This document shows positions 1-7,274 of a stretch of DNA of 13,930 nucleotides, one piece after another. The notes beneath the pieces were generated by a model. That model ran no database searches and had not been told where the DNA came from. It worked only from the letters and a program-made list of their open reading frames with translations. Each line of letters starts with the position of its first letter. Position 1 is the stretch's first letter. The stretch covers positions 1 to 13,930 of the forward strand of contig QNCH01000019.1 in the NCBI GenBank assembly GCA_003645745.1. The letters run 5' to 3'. The translations under genes were made by a program, and so were the position numbers. This stretch comes from Candidatus Omnitrophota bacterium (GTDB lineage Bacteria > Omnitrophota > Gorgyraeia > B26-G9).

Positions 1-1
1 A

Positions 2-355
2 GCTCGAAAATATCCAAACGCAGCGAAAGATTGGGTTTGGCAATATGTATTTCCCTCTTCAAGGTTATCAGTAGATCCAGGAAGCGGAAAAGTAAGGCGG
101 CATCATATTACACCTAATGCTATACAAAAGATTGTTGCCGCAGCAGTAAAAAAATCCGGGATTGCTAAACAGGCAAGCGTACATACTTTCAGGCACAGTT
201 TTGCTACGCATCTGTTAATGAACGGAGTAAATATAAGGGAAATACAGAAATTACTGGGACATAAACATGTTGAAACAACAATGATCTATACGCATATTAT
301 AAGAAATCTATCCAATGTTCCTAAAAGCCCTCTGGACACTCTTATTGAGGAATAA
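2..355 (+). CDS. intI: Integron integrase (IntI-like tyrosine recombinase), C-terminal part, 5' truncated by window edge
   Basis: An open frame enters from the left edge and ends at TAA 353-355, giving 117 codons of the catalytic C-terminus of a tyrosine recombinase. Visible motifs are HTFRHSFATHLL (box II His and Arg), LLGHKHVETTMIYTH (conserved His and the nucleophilic Tyr of the IYTH motif) and a tail ending SPLDTL. Upstream lies RKYPNAAKDWVWQYVFPSS followed by DPGSGKVRRHHI. That segment is the extra domain that separates IntI integrases from XerC/XerD; in IntI1 the matching parts read DPRSGVVRRHH and SPLD. Family knowledge: IntI recombines attI and attC sites to capture and shuffle gene cassettes. 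The N-terminal DNA-binding part and the usual attI position, next to the 5' end of intI, lie outside the window. No attC-like site was found here. It may be cotranscribed with the methyltransferase 45 bp downstream. Whether the full gene is intact cannot be seen. Confidence 0.9.
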   Translation, partial: ARKYPNAAKDWVWQYVFPSSRLSVDPGSGKVRRHHITPNAIQKIVAAAVKKSGIAKQASVHTFRHSFATHLLMNGVNIREIQKLLGHKHVETTMIYTHIIRNLSNVPKSPLDTLIEE

Positions 356-400
356 AACTGAAAAAACATTCTTATGAAAACATTAGTCAGGAGATGAAAA

Positions 401-1006
401 ATGCAAAATTTAAACGCGGAAAATTATAAACTTTATTATACAGAAAAATTTAATGTTTATAAAAAGTTCGGTTACGACCTTGAAGAGGAACGTAAATTTA
501 TTATTGATCAAGCTATGCCTTTTGAGCCTGAAATATTAGAGGTAGGCACAGGAAAAGGGTATTTTACCCTTGTACTGGCAAAACAAGGCTATAAATTTAT
601 CAGTGTTGATCTATCAAACGATGAACAAAAATACGCGAAGCTGGCTCTAAGCTCTCATAACCTTTTGCACCAGGTAAATTTTAAAATACAAAACGCGGAA
701 GACTTAAAATTTGCTGATCACAGTTTTGCAACAATTTTTTGTGTAAATGTAGCGCATCACCTAAATAATCCTTTTAAAGTTATGGATCAATTATCCAGAG
801 TTGTTTGTAATACAGGAAAAATTATTTTAAGCGATTTTAGCAAACAAGGTTTATTAGTAGTAGACAAAATACACGCGTTAGAAGGAAATACGCATAAGGT
901 AAGCAGTATTGTTTTAGATGATCTGGCAAATTATTTAAAAAATAAAAATTTCAAGATAAAAAAATTTAACACTAAGTTTCAGGACACAATTATTGCTCAA
1001 ACGTAA
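401..1006 (+). CDS. Class I SAM-dependent methyltransferase (Methyltransf_11-like)
   Basis: A 201-aa Rossmann-fold methyltransferase that would use S-adenosylmethionine; the substrate is unknown. Motif I is EVGTGKGYF (residues 47-55), the acidic residue that binds the ribose is in VDLS (69-72), AEDLKFADHSFATIFC (99-114) matches the motif II/III region, and VAHHL is the helix after strand 4. There is no extra recognition domain, so it is a minimal enzyme of the ubiE/small-molecule type; this is family-level inference only. The ATG at 401 has a good Shine-Dalgarno AGGAG at 389-393. It lies 45 bp after the integrase stop on the same strand and could share its transcript. The last codons (Ala-Gln-Thr-stop) lie inside the end of palindromic repeat copy A, so the repeat provides the TAA stop, followed in frame by TAG. 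The original C-terminus may therefore have been replaced by the insertion. The gene converges with pfkA. Confidence 0.85.
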   Translation: MQNLNAENYKLYYTEKFNVYKKFGYDLEEERKFIIDQAMPFEPEILEVGTGKGYFTLVLAKQGYKFISVDLSNDEQKYAKLALSSHNLLHQVNFKIQNAEDLKFADHSFATIFCVNVAHHLNNPFKVMDQLSRVVCNTGKIILSDFSKQGLLVVDKIHALEGNTHKVSSIVLDDLANYLKNKNFKIKKFNTKFQDTIIAQT

Positions 1007-1162
1007 TAGGTTTGCAATTTTATGACATCCCCCTGCACTGCATCTTGGAACGGTCTTCATTCGCCAAACCTCAACGCAACGAGTTGCGCCTGCGGTTAGA
1101 ACATTCCAATCTAGGGCACAGGAAAACGCCTAAATTTTACAAACTAATTACATTTGAGTATA
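996..1162 (+). repeat. Family 1 long palindromic element, copy A
   Basis: An imperfect palindrome of about 167 bp. The left end is CTCAAACGTAATAGGTTTGC and the right end reads, on the other strand, TACTCAAATGTAATTAGTTT. The arms pair over roughly 60 nt with scattered mismatches. The centre carries a separate hairpin, CGCAA (1075-1079), loop CGAG, TTGCG (1084-1088). It lies between the converging methyltransferase and pfkA genes and overlaps the methyltransferase stop codon. Orientation is set arbitrarily from this copy; copy C is the same way round and B and D are reversed. It has no coding potential: the 78-aa open frame across it is an artefact. It could act as a bidirectional transcription stop, which is inference. 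Confidence 0.85.
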
Positions 1163-1189
1163 CTTTTTGTTTTTATTTTTTGCAAAAGA

Positions 1190-2287
1190 CTAATCATCTC
1201 CAAAGCTCGTGCCAACAGCGCGCGCAGATTCAATCAAACGATGTTTAAGCGGCACAAGTTTAGAGCCTTTGGCTACTTCTTCTAAATGGACTTTAACTAA
1301 TGCCCTGCCTTTTACCCCAACCATATAACCAAATTCTCTCTCCGTAATCAATTCAACTGCTTTTGTGCCTAATTCTGTAGCCAAAATTCTGTCCATTGCG
1401 CTGGGAGTGCCGCCGCGCTGCAAATGTCCCAATACTACTGTACGGGTTTCTATTCCGGTAATATCTTCTAATTGTTCGCCAAGCACAGACCCTACACCAC
1501 CTAACCTTGCTTGTATTGTGCTTGATTCAACCATTTTGCGCACCACAACATCACCGCCTTTTGGCTTTGCACCTTCAGAAATCACAATAATACTAAACTT
1601 ATCACCTCGCTTACTTCTCCCTTTAACTCTCGCTACTATGCCCTCAATATCATAAGGAATCTCAGGCAAGAGAATAATATCTCCGCCTCCGGCTATGCCT
1701 GAATAAAGCGCAATCCATCCTGCAGTACGCCCCATTACCTCAATAATCATTATTCTGTGGTGAGCCTGAGCAGTACTATGCAATATATCAATAGCATTTG
1801 TAGCAATACGCACAGCAGTATCAAAACCAAAAGTAACATCAGTGCCAAGCAAATCATTATCTATTGTTTTTGGCACCCCAATAACAGGAATGCCGTCACG
1901 AAATAATTTATACCCAATAGCTAATGTCCCATCTCCTCCAATACAAACCAGGCAGTTTAAATCTAAATGCTTTATATTTTGAATAACTTCTTTTGAAATA
2001 TCTTTAAACACAACTTTGCCATTTTCTTTTACTGCATGCCTATAAGGATTTGCAATATTAGACGTGCCGAGTATTGTTCCGCCAAGAGTAAGAATACCTG
2101 AAACGTCACTATAACTTAAATTCTTATATCTATTACGAATCACCCCATCATAACCATCCTTAATACCAATAATTTCCGCATCCTGTTCAATAATTAACTT
2201 TTTTGCCACTGCGCGAATAACCGCATTTAACCCAGGGCAATCCCCACCAGCGGTTAAAATACCTACTCGTAACTTTTTTTTCTGCAT
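1190..2287 (-). CDS. pfkA: 6-phosphofructokinase, group III type, predicted ATP-dependent
   Basis: A 365-aa phosphofructokinase of the PfkA superfamily that phosphorylates fructose 6-phosphate to fructose 1,6-bisphosphate in cytoplasmic glycolysis. Motifs: GGDCPGLNAVIR near residues 14-25, GGTILGTSN 69-77, IGGDGT 116-121, PKTIDNDLLGTD 139-150 with catalytic Asp143, VMGRTAGW 184-191, ISEGAKPKGGD and GHLQRGGTPSAMDR near 287-300. The phosphoryl-donor positions are mixed. Gly120 (E. coli Gly104; Asp in pyrophosphate enzymes) favours ATP, while Lys140 (E. coli position 124) is shared with pyrophosphate-dependent and group III enzymes. Characterised actinobacterial enzymes with the Gly/Lys pair use ATP, so ATP is predicted but not certain. 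The length fits group III. The ATG at 2287 has a strong GGGAGG Shine-Dalgarno at 2295-2300. It is probably monocistronic, separated from the M48 gene by 185 bp of repeats. Confidence 0.95.
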   Translation of the reverse strand: MQKKKLRVGILTAGGDCPGLNAVIRAVAKKLIIEQDAEIIGIKDGYDGVIRNRYKNLSYSDVSGILTLGGTILGTSNIANPYRHAVKENGKVVFKDISKEVIQNIKHLDLNCLVCIGGDGTLAIGYKLFRDGIPVIGVPKTIDNDLLGTDVTFGFDTAVRIATNAIDILHSTAQAHHRIMIIEVMGRTAGWIALYSGIAGGGDIILLPEIPYDIEGIVARVKGRSKRGDKFSIIVISEGAKPKGGDVVVRKMVESSTIQARLGGVGSVLGEQLEDITGIETRTVVLGHLQRGGTPSAMDRILATELGTKAVELITEREFGYMVGVKGRALVKVHLEEVAKGSKLVPLKHRLIESARAVGTSFGDD

Positions 2288-2326
2288 TAGTTAACCTCCC
2301 ATTTGTTATGATACTGCTAATACTCA

Positions 2327-2380
2327 ATTAGATCCCCGCTAAAAAATTGCGGGCCTGTCCTGCTTCGAGCAGGGAATGAC
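2327..2380 (+). repeat. Family 2 REP-like element with a nested hairpin insertion
   Basis: Begins ATTAGATCCCCGCTAAAAAA and continues ATTGCGGG, as in other family 2 copies. The expected GCGGGAATGAC is then split: about 21 bp are inserted between GCGGG and AATGAC. The insert forms its own perfect hairpin CCTGCT-TCG-AGCAGG (2359-2373). It lies in the gap between pfkA and the M48 protease gene. The 5' arm has ATCCCC instead of ATTCCC. Confidence 0.7.
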
Positions 2381-2441
2381 AAAAAAGGAGAATTCCATAA
2401 ACATTCCTTACCCTATTAAAATTTAAAAAAACCTATTTATT

Positions 2442-2474
2442 TATACTCAAACGTAATATCTGACATCTCTGTTT
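2442..2474 (+). repeat. Family 1 end remnant beside the M48 gene stop
   Basis: TATACTCAAACGTAAT (2442-2457) is identical to the end of family 1 elements. It is followed by ATCTGACATCTCTG, which resembles the inner arm of copies A and C (ATGACATCCCCCTG, ATGACATTTCCCT) with about 13 bp missing. It reads as a decayed arm whose partner is gone. It touches the stop codon of the M48 gene (2473-2475). Confidence 0.6.
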
Positions 2475-3714
2475 ACTCCCCTGGCATTGCCTGCCTGATT
2501 GCGCTAATCCGTTTTAAAACAGGAGGATGGCTGTAATGCAAAAATACTTTTAATGGATGCGGAGTTAAATTTGATAAATTATTCACACTTAATTTCTTTA
2601 ATGCGGTAATAAAAGCCTCATGGTTTTTATATGTTTGCACTGCAAAAGCATCAGCTTCATACTCATATTTTCTAGAAATAACATTTGAGATAATCGCAAA
2701 AAACATATTTATCGGAGCATAAAGAAAACCAAAAAACACTATGCTCGCGTAAATTGATTTGTGCTCCATTTTAAAAGCCGCAAAAAGACCTGGATTGTTT
2801 AAAAATAAAGAAAGGATAAAAAACATAAGCCCTGTAGTGCAAACAGAAATCAGCATATTTTTCATAATATGCTTTTTTTTATAATGGCCTATTTCATGCG
2901 CGAGTACAGAGACTAATTCCTGCACACTGTGTTTTTCAATTAAAGTATCAAACAAAACGATCCGCCTGAACTTACCAAACCCAGTAAAAAAAGCATTTGA
3001 TTTTGTGGATCGCCTGGAACCATCCATTTTAAAAACTCCCTGCAATTTAAAATTTTGAGACTGAGCGTAACTGCCAATAGCAGTTTTTAATTCTCCATCT
3101 TCTAATGCGTTAAATTTATTAAAAAGAGGCATTATCACAACCGGAGCAATAAAAACTAAAAATAATTGAAATATAGTTACCCCTGTCCAGCAGTAAAACC
3201 AGGCATTTACCCCAATTTTTTCAAAAAACCAAATTATACCAGCAAAAACTATACTTCCGATAACCGCACTAAGAACTAAACTTTTGATAAAATCCAAAAT
3301 AAATGTTTTTATTGTGGTCTTGTTAAACCCATATTTTTGCTCTATAACAAAAGTATGGTAAACCGAAAAAGGCAGAGAAAAAACCTGTGAAATTAAAAGT
3401 AAAACACCTAAAAACAACAGCCCATTTAAAATATCACCTTGTAAATTAAATCCTCTAACTAAACCATCAATAAAATTAAACCCTCCAGCAATGATAAAAA
3501 TTATAGTCAGCGCTAAACCAATGCTATCCTCAATTAAGCCGAAAATTGTATTTTCCTTTAAATAAGACTGGGACTTCGCGTATTTATTATCGTCATAATA
3601 GCCGACAAATTCATCAGGTAAAACAGCGGAAACTTTTTTTAAATTTAAAATTTCAACAATTAGTTCCAAAAAATATTTTGAAATTAAAATTAACAGAATA
3701 ATGATTAAATACAT
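2473..3714 (-). CDS. M48 family Ste24-type zinc metalloprotease, integral membrane
   Basis: A 413-aa multi-spanning membrane protease of the Ste24/CAAX prenyl protease 1 type. The N-terminal region holds the Peptidase_M48_N signature (LPDEFVGYYDDNKYAKSQSY, 32-51, then LKENTIFGLIEDS) and several hydrophobic helices. The catalytic zinc motif is HEIGH (273-277), and the third ligand is expected to be Glu351 in KYEYEADAFA, matching RRFEFQAD of the human homologue. The C-terminal SHPPVLKRI motif is also typical. Known homologues cleave prenylated proteins in eukaryotes; the bacterial ones are thought to act in membrane protein turnover, so the substrate here is unknown. The length matches the family. 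The ATG at 3714 is preceded by an AGGAG Shine-Dalgarno about 9 nt upstream. It appears to be a single-gene unit bounded by repeats on both sides. Confidence 0.93.
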   Translation of the reverse strand: MYLIIILLILISKYFLELIVEILNLKKVSAVLPDEFVGYYDDNKYAKSQSYLKENTIFGLIEDSIGLALTIIFIIAGGFNFIDGLVRGFNLQGDILNGLLFLGVLLLISQVFSLPFSVYHTFVIEQKYGFNKTTIKTFILDFIKSLVLSAVIGSIVFAGIIWFFEKIGVNAWFYCWTGVTIFQLFLVFIAPVVIMPLFNKFNALEDGELKTAIGSYAQSQNFKLQGVFKMDGSRRSTKSNAFFTGFGKFRRIVLFDTLIEKHSVQELVSVLAHEIGHYKKKHIMKNMLISVCTTGLMFFILSLFLNNPGLFAAFKMEHKSIYASIVFFGFLYAPINMFFAIISNVISRKYEYEADAFAVQTYKNHEAFITALKKLSVNNLSNLTPHPLKVFLHYSHPPVLKRISAIRQAMPGE

Positions 3715-3829
3715 ATTTATACTCCTCTGTATAGTCGTTAAATTAAAAACAAGGTACAGGTAACCTAGGGTAGGGAACAGAGTCAGTTTTCTCCTGCAGC
3801 CTGAACCCAGTTCATTATACCCTATTTTT

Positions 3830-3851
3830 GCTAAAAAATTGCGGGAATGAC
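3830..3851 (+). repeat. Family 2 REP-like element, left arm lost
   Basis: GCTAAAAAATTGCGGGAATG matches the loop and right arm of the family 2 consensus. The left arm (ATTAGATTCCC) is replaced by ACCCTATTTTT. The hairpin is therefore broken, although outer ACCCTA/TAGGGT sequences could pair around it. Confidence 0.6.
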
Positions 3852-3905
3852 ATTGTAGGGTATTCTATAATCAATCATACTAGCTTTGTCAGCATTCCCC
3901 TTTTT

Positions 3906-3936
3906 GTCATTTCCGCAATCTTTTAGCGGGAATCCA
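3906..3936 (-). repeat. Family 2 REP-like element, inverted copy
   Basis: GTCATTTCCGCAATC then TTTTAGCGGGAATCC is the reverse complement of the family consensus. One C is changed to T in the first arm, which weakens the stem. It lies about 55 bp from the half copy and points the opposite way. Confidence 0.65.
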
Positions 3937-4038
3937 TATTACATTACAAAGTCACAGGAGTTACAATCTAACTCAACTTCTTTTTGTAACCATTTGCGAT
4001 TAAACAACTTAAAATAAAATTCCTTAGATATTTAATTA

Positions 4039-4815
4039 CTAAAATTCTAAAATAATACCTGCGGGGCAATGGTCTGAGCCATACACCTCAGGCATAATAA
4101 AAGCGTCAGATAAATACATAGAAGACTCTTTATTAATAAAAAAATAATCTATGCGCCAGCCGACATTCCTCTCCCTTGCCCTTGATTTAAGATCCCACCA
4201 GGTATAACATCCAGGAGTTTGATTAAAAATTCTGAAAGTGTCTACAAAACCTATACTAATCAACTCATCTATCAGCAGACGCTCCTGCGGCAGGAAACCT
4301 GAAACAGAGCAATTTGCTTTAGGCCGCGCCAGATCTATTTCACAATGAGCAGTATTAAAATCACCGCATATAATAATTGTTTTCCCTTTATTCTCAGCTT
4401 TAAATTCACGCACATATGTTAAAAATTCCTGATAAAATTTGAGTTTAAATTCTAACCTTTCAATTCTGCTTTTGCCATTAGGAAAATATATGTTAAATAA
4501 AGCAAACTGAAGGTATTCTAAAAGAATGACCCTTCCTTCATGGTTAAATATAGTATTATTGAACCCATATTTTACTTTCAAAGGCTTTTTTTTCGCAAAT
4601 ACTGCCACTCCGCTATAGCCTTTTTTCTCTGCCTGATTCCAATAAGTATAGAAACCTTCAGGATTTCTTAAGTCCGCGCTTAACTGCTCAGGATAAGCTT
4701 TTGTCTCCTGAATTGCCGTAATAAAAGGATTTTCTTTAGATAACCAATCCCAAAATCCCTTTCTCTGTGCTGCCCTTATGCCATTTACATTCCAGGATAC
4801 CAACTTTAATTTCAT
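4039..4815 (-). CDS. xthA: Exodeoxyribonuclease III / AP endonuclease (EEP family)
   Basis: A 258-aa enzyme of the exonuclease III family that cuts DNA at abasic sites and removes 3' blocking groups in base excision repair, in the cytoplasm. Motifs in order: SWNVNGIRAAQRKGF at the N-terminus; AIQETK with metal-binding Glu37; GYSGVAVFAKKKP (66-78); YFPNG; CGDFNTAH with Asp152 and Asn154; GFLPQER before the lesion-binding loop; CYTWWDLKSRARERNVGWRIDYF; and the terminal GSDHCP with Asp248/His249. All catalytic positions are present and the length is normal. The start at 4815 has only a weak Shine-Dalgarno-like stretch, but the N-terminus MKLKLVSWNVNG aligns with the family start. It lies 43 bp after the DUF3108 gene and is probably the last gene of the CPBP-DUF3108-xthA transcript. 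The alternative symbol exoA is used in some genomes. Confidence 0.95.
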   Translation of the reverse strand: MKLKLVSWNVNGIRAAQRKGFWDWLSKENPFITAIQETKAYPEQLSADLRNPEGFYTYWNQAEKKGYSGVAVFAKKKPLKVKYGFNNTIFNHEGRVILLEYLQFALFNIYFPNGKSRIERLEFKLKFYQEFLTYVREFKAENKGKTIIICGDFNTAHCEIDLARPKANCSVSGFLPQERLLIDELISIGFVDTFRIFNQTPGCYTWWDLKSRARERNVGWRIDYFFINKESSMYLSDAFIMPEVYGSDHCPAGIILEF

Positions 4816-4858
4816 TTTTAATCTTATAAACCGTTTGATTTGAAATCAATTGCCTTGC

Positions 4859-5617
4859 TTATTCCGCTTCAATACTATATTCTTTCATTACAAGCTTATA
4901 ACCTAATACTCCTGTGCCCTCTATTTTTAACGGAATTCTTCGCGCGTCTTTGCTAATCCAAATTTTAATCTGCGGCGGCTCACTCTCAAAATAATAGGCT
5001 TTAAATTCTCCAGCAGGAACTTTAACATCTTCTATACTTTTTAATTCAATCTTATATTCTCGTTTAGGAAAATTTACCTCAAATGTCCAGCCAAGGTTAA
5101 GATTAGCATTGTTTCTGACAAAATACGGCAGCAAAACTGGATTATGTATAGGCTTATCTTTTTTAATTACTGTCTTTTTTGTATTCCACCTTTTTCTAAT
5201 AATTGTAAGCACAAAATTTTCCTGATCATATTCTTCTCTGATTCTCTCCTGCTTAATTAATTTTGAAATTTTTCGCTCTACCAAAAACGGCAGGAATGTT
5301 TTTGGATCACTATAAATTGTTTCTCTATCACTAAAACGTGCCAATTTAGTGTAAAAAGTAATTAAATTTACCGGCCTGCCGTTAAGTTCAGTTTTTTTTA
5401 AAAAGCGGTATTCAGAAGAACCTATAGATAAATTGCCCAACATCACGTTGTAAACTATTTTTTCCCCAACACAAGCAATATCTTCAACTGCTTGTTCAGC
5501 AGCCTCTTCCGCTGTGTCTTTAAATAAAACATTCTGAAAATATGGCAATTTAAAACAAGCAAAAATTAAAACCGTAATTAGCAATAAAAATAATAACCGA
5601 ACTCTCCGTGCGTGCAT
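4859..5617 (-). CDS. DUF3108 family protein with N-terminal membrane anchor
   Basis: A 252-aa protein with a positively charged N-terminus and one hydrophobic segment (about residues 6-26), so it is probably a periplasmic or anchored protein. The rest matches the pattern of DUF3108 proteins: an early VYNVMLGNLSIGSSEYRF strand pair, a middle part with charged beta strands, then KVPAGEFKAYYFESEPPQIK and IWISKDARRIPLKIEG near the C-terminus. The family is widespread in Gram-negative bacteria; no biochemical role is established that I can assign from sequence. It starts 5 bp after the stop of the CPBP protease, with a GAGAG-like ribosome site inside the end of that gene, so the two are translated from one message. 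The pairing may mean a shared envelope function (inference). Confidence 0.8.
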   Translation of the reverse strand: MHARRVRLLFLLLITVLIFACFKLPYFQNVLFKDTAEEAAEQAVEDIACVGEKIVYNVMLGNLSIGSSEYRFLKKTELNGRPVNLITFYTKLARFSDRETIYSDPKTFLPFLVERKISKLIKQERIREEYDQENFVLTIIRKRWNTKKTVIKKDKPIHNPVLLPYFVRNNANLNLGWTFEVNFPKREYKIELKSIEDVKVPAGEFKAYYFESEPPQIKIWISKDARRIPLKIEGTGVLGYKLVMKEYSIEAE

Positions 5618-5622
5618 ACCAG

Positions 5623-7260
5623 TTAACTCTCTATATTTTCTATTAACCGCGCGTTACGCGCAAACATTGGTAAAAAAATCGCGGGAATAAACGCCAGACA
5701 AATTACAGCCAATCCTGACAAAATAAAATACAAATTATGTGATTTTAAAAGCGGCAGGCCAACTAAAGCAGCATCAATAACAAAATGCGCGATCACTACT
5801 GCTTCAATCCCATATTTTAAAAACACAATCCCAAAAATAATCCCGGCAATAGTTAATTCTATACCTCTGATATACGCAGGGAAAACAGGATAATTTGAAT
5901 GCGCGAATGCCCAGATTAACGCGGAAATAAAAACAGCTATATAGCTGGATTTTAAATATTTCTTTAAAAATGACACAGCAAAAAGCCTGAACATAAATTC
6001 TTCACTCACAGCCGCGCTTAAAGCAATAGTCAACGGGAATAAAAAAGGCATACTTGTCCCTAATATGTTAGAATATTCCACTTCAGGCGGCATCCAGATA
6101 TTAAAAAACTTAGTGCCAATAAAATAAAATAAGGTCATATAACCTAAAAGCACAAATCCCAGGCAATACCCAATAATAATCGGCTGAAATACTTTATTAT
6201 AAGACAAATTTTTATGTTCTTTAAAGCTGTTTAACAAAAACATTTTCTCTCCCCAAACCTCACGGGACAAAGATTCTCCTGAACAGCCAAAAAGTGAAAT
6301 AATACTTCCTAACAGTAACGCGCCAATCAAGGCACTGCCTGCGGCAATAGTAAGAAACATTGTTTTACTCATCGTGTCCGGATAACCAAACCAGAGAAGA
6401 GGTGTAGAATTCGCAAAAGATATTATTGATAGCAAAACTATACTCACGCCAAAAATAAGGCCAAACTTCCAATTTATCTGATCCTGTTTAAATTTAATCA
6501 ATAAAACAACTAACGCGGAAACAAATAAGAAAAACATAAAAATCATTGTAATCATTGATAATACCTGGCCTAAAGAGAGTTCTTTTTCTACGCTGCGCAT
6601 AAATTCTTCAGGTACTTTAAGATAACGTCTTAAATGTCCTAATTTATCCCCATAAATTGAAACTGCAAGCCTTAGATTAGCCTCACCAATAGCAAAATCA
6701 TTTTTCTGCCAGACAAAATAATGATCTGTCCTGTTTTTTTGTTCCTTTACTGTATTTTGTTTTAATTCATAATTTTTTAAATCTATACCCTGTCCCTTAA
6801 TTTTATTTTCAGCTACTGTCTGTGCCTGTCTGGGGGATAAATGAGCACCTTTAGCATCATCAAGCAAAGTATAGGTAAAATTAGCAACCTTACCTGTAAC
6901 AGGATCTACATCCACATAAAATCCCTGTTTTTCCAATTGCTTAAACCACCTTACTTCCCAAAACCAAACAGGAACTCCCTGTTCAATCAGGTCATTAGAC
7001 CTTTTTATCCCCTGAGTCTTTTGTAAATATATTGAAGCATTAGTATCAGAGCCAAACACTAAAGTCCGGTCAAAACCTTGTAAATCAAAACCTTCATTTT
7101 GTACAAATTTTGCAGCTTTTTCCAAAACATCAGCTTTACTTACCTTGATATCAATAGAAGCAGTAGGAAAAGCGTAACTAAAAAATAAAACAAATACGAT
7201 TAATCCCAAACCCCCAAAAACTAACCAGCCGATCAATCCTTTCTTATCCTGAACATTCAT
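5623..7260 (-). CDS. CPBP family intramembrane metalloprotease with N-terminal extracytoplasmic domain
   Basis: A 545-aa membrane protein of the CAAX protease/bacteriocin-processing (Abi, Rce1-like) family. The C-terminal half carries the three family motifs: SEEFMFR (419-425, the paired Glu and Arg), FAH with His454, and HFVID with His492 and Asp496, within several transmembrane helices. One hydrophobic helix near residues 10-30 and a second starting near 232 frame an N-terminal region of about 200 residues. That region looks extracytoplasmic and contains a YVDVDPVTGKVANF stretch followed by LSPRQAQTVAENKI, resembling PepSY-type repeats. Such an extension is longer than most CPBP proteins (about 200-300 aa). 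Substrate unknown. The ATG at 7260 has an AAGGGA ribosome site at 7268-7273, and family 1 copy B begins only 14 bp upstream. It is the first gene of the run with DUF3108 and xthA. Confidence 0.88.
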   Translation of the reverse strand: MNVQDKKGLIGWLVFGGLGLIVFVLFFSYAFPTASIDIKVSKADVLEKAAKFVQNEGFDLQGFDRTLVFGSDTNASIYLQKTQGIKRSNDLIEQGVPVWFWEVRWFKQLEKQGFYVDVDPVTGKVANFTYTLLDDAKGAHLSPRQAQTVAENKIKGQGIDLKNYELKQNTVKEQKNRTDHYFVWQKNDFAIGEANLRLAVSIYGDKLGHLRRYLKVPEEFMRSVEKELSLGQVLSMITMIFMFFLFVSALVVLLIKFKQDQINWKFGLIFGVSIVLLSIISFANSTPLLWFGYPDTMSKTMFLTIAAGSALIGALLLGSIISLFGCSGESLSREVWGEKMFLLNSFKEHKNLSYNKVFQPIIIGYCLGFVLLGYMTLFYFIGTKFFNIWMPPEVEYSNILGTSMPFLFPLTIALSAAVSEEFMFRLFAVSFLKKYLKSSYIAVFISALIWAFAHSNYPVFPAYIRGIELTIAGIIFGIVFLKYGIEAVVIAHFVIDAALVGLPLLKSHNLYFILSGLAVICLAFIPAIFLPMFARNARLIENIES

Positions 7261-7274
7261 TGATATTTCCCTTC

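Larger units (their letters stand above)
3715..4038. other. 324-bp intergenic region with two decayed family 2 repeats
   Basis: No credible reading frame. It contains a half-preserved family 2 copy (3830-3851) and an inverted, slightly decayed copy (3906-3936). The first lies inside a wider pairing ATACCCTAT (3818-3826) with ATTGTAGGGTAT (3852-3863). The M48 ribosome binding site sits at the left edge. I see no convincing promoter or terminator in the rest. Confidence 0.7.

Noticed and set aside
2..355. XerC/XerD recombinase instead of IntI
   Set aside because: The Trp-rich insertion with DPGSGKVRRHH and the SPLD tail are IntI features not found in Xer proteins.
996..1162. Copy A (and other family 1 elements) as integron attC sites
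   Set aside because: I looked for the GTTRRRY core box in copies A, B and C and found only near misses such as GTTTGAG, GTTAGAA, GTTGAGG and GTTGCGC. Copies lie in both orientations and flank core genes.
1012..1248. 78-aa plus-strand open frame
   Set aside because: It covers repeat copy A and the end of pfkA on the opposite strand; no homology and no ribosome site.
6841..7026. Plus-strand open frames inside CPBP, pfkA, gspK, gspL and the coiled-coil gene
   Set aside because: All are shadows of well-supported minus-strand genes, with no motifs or ribosome sites.
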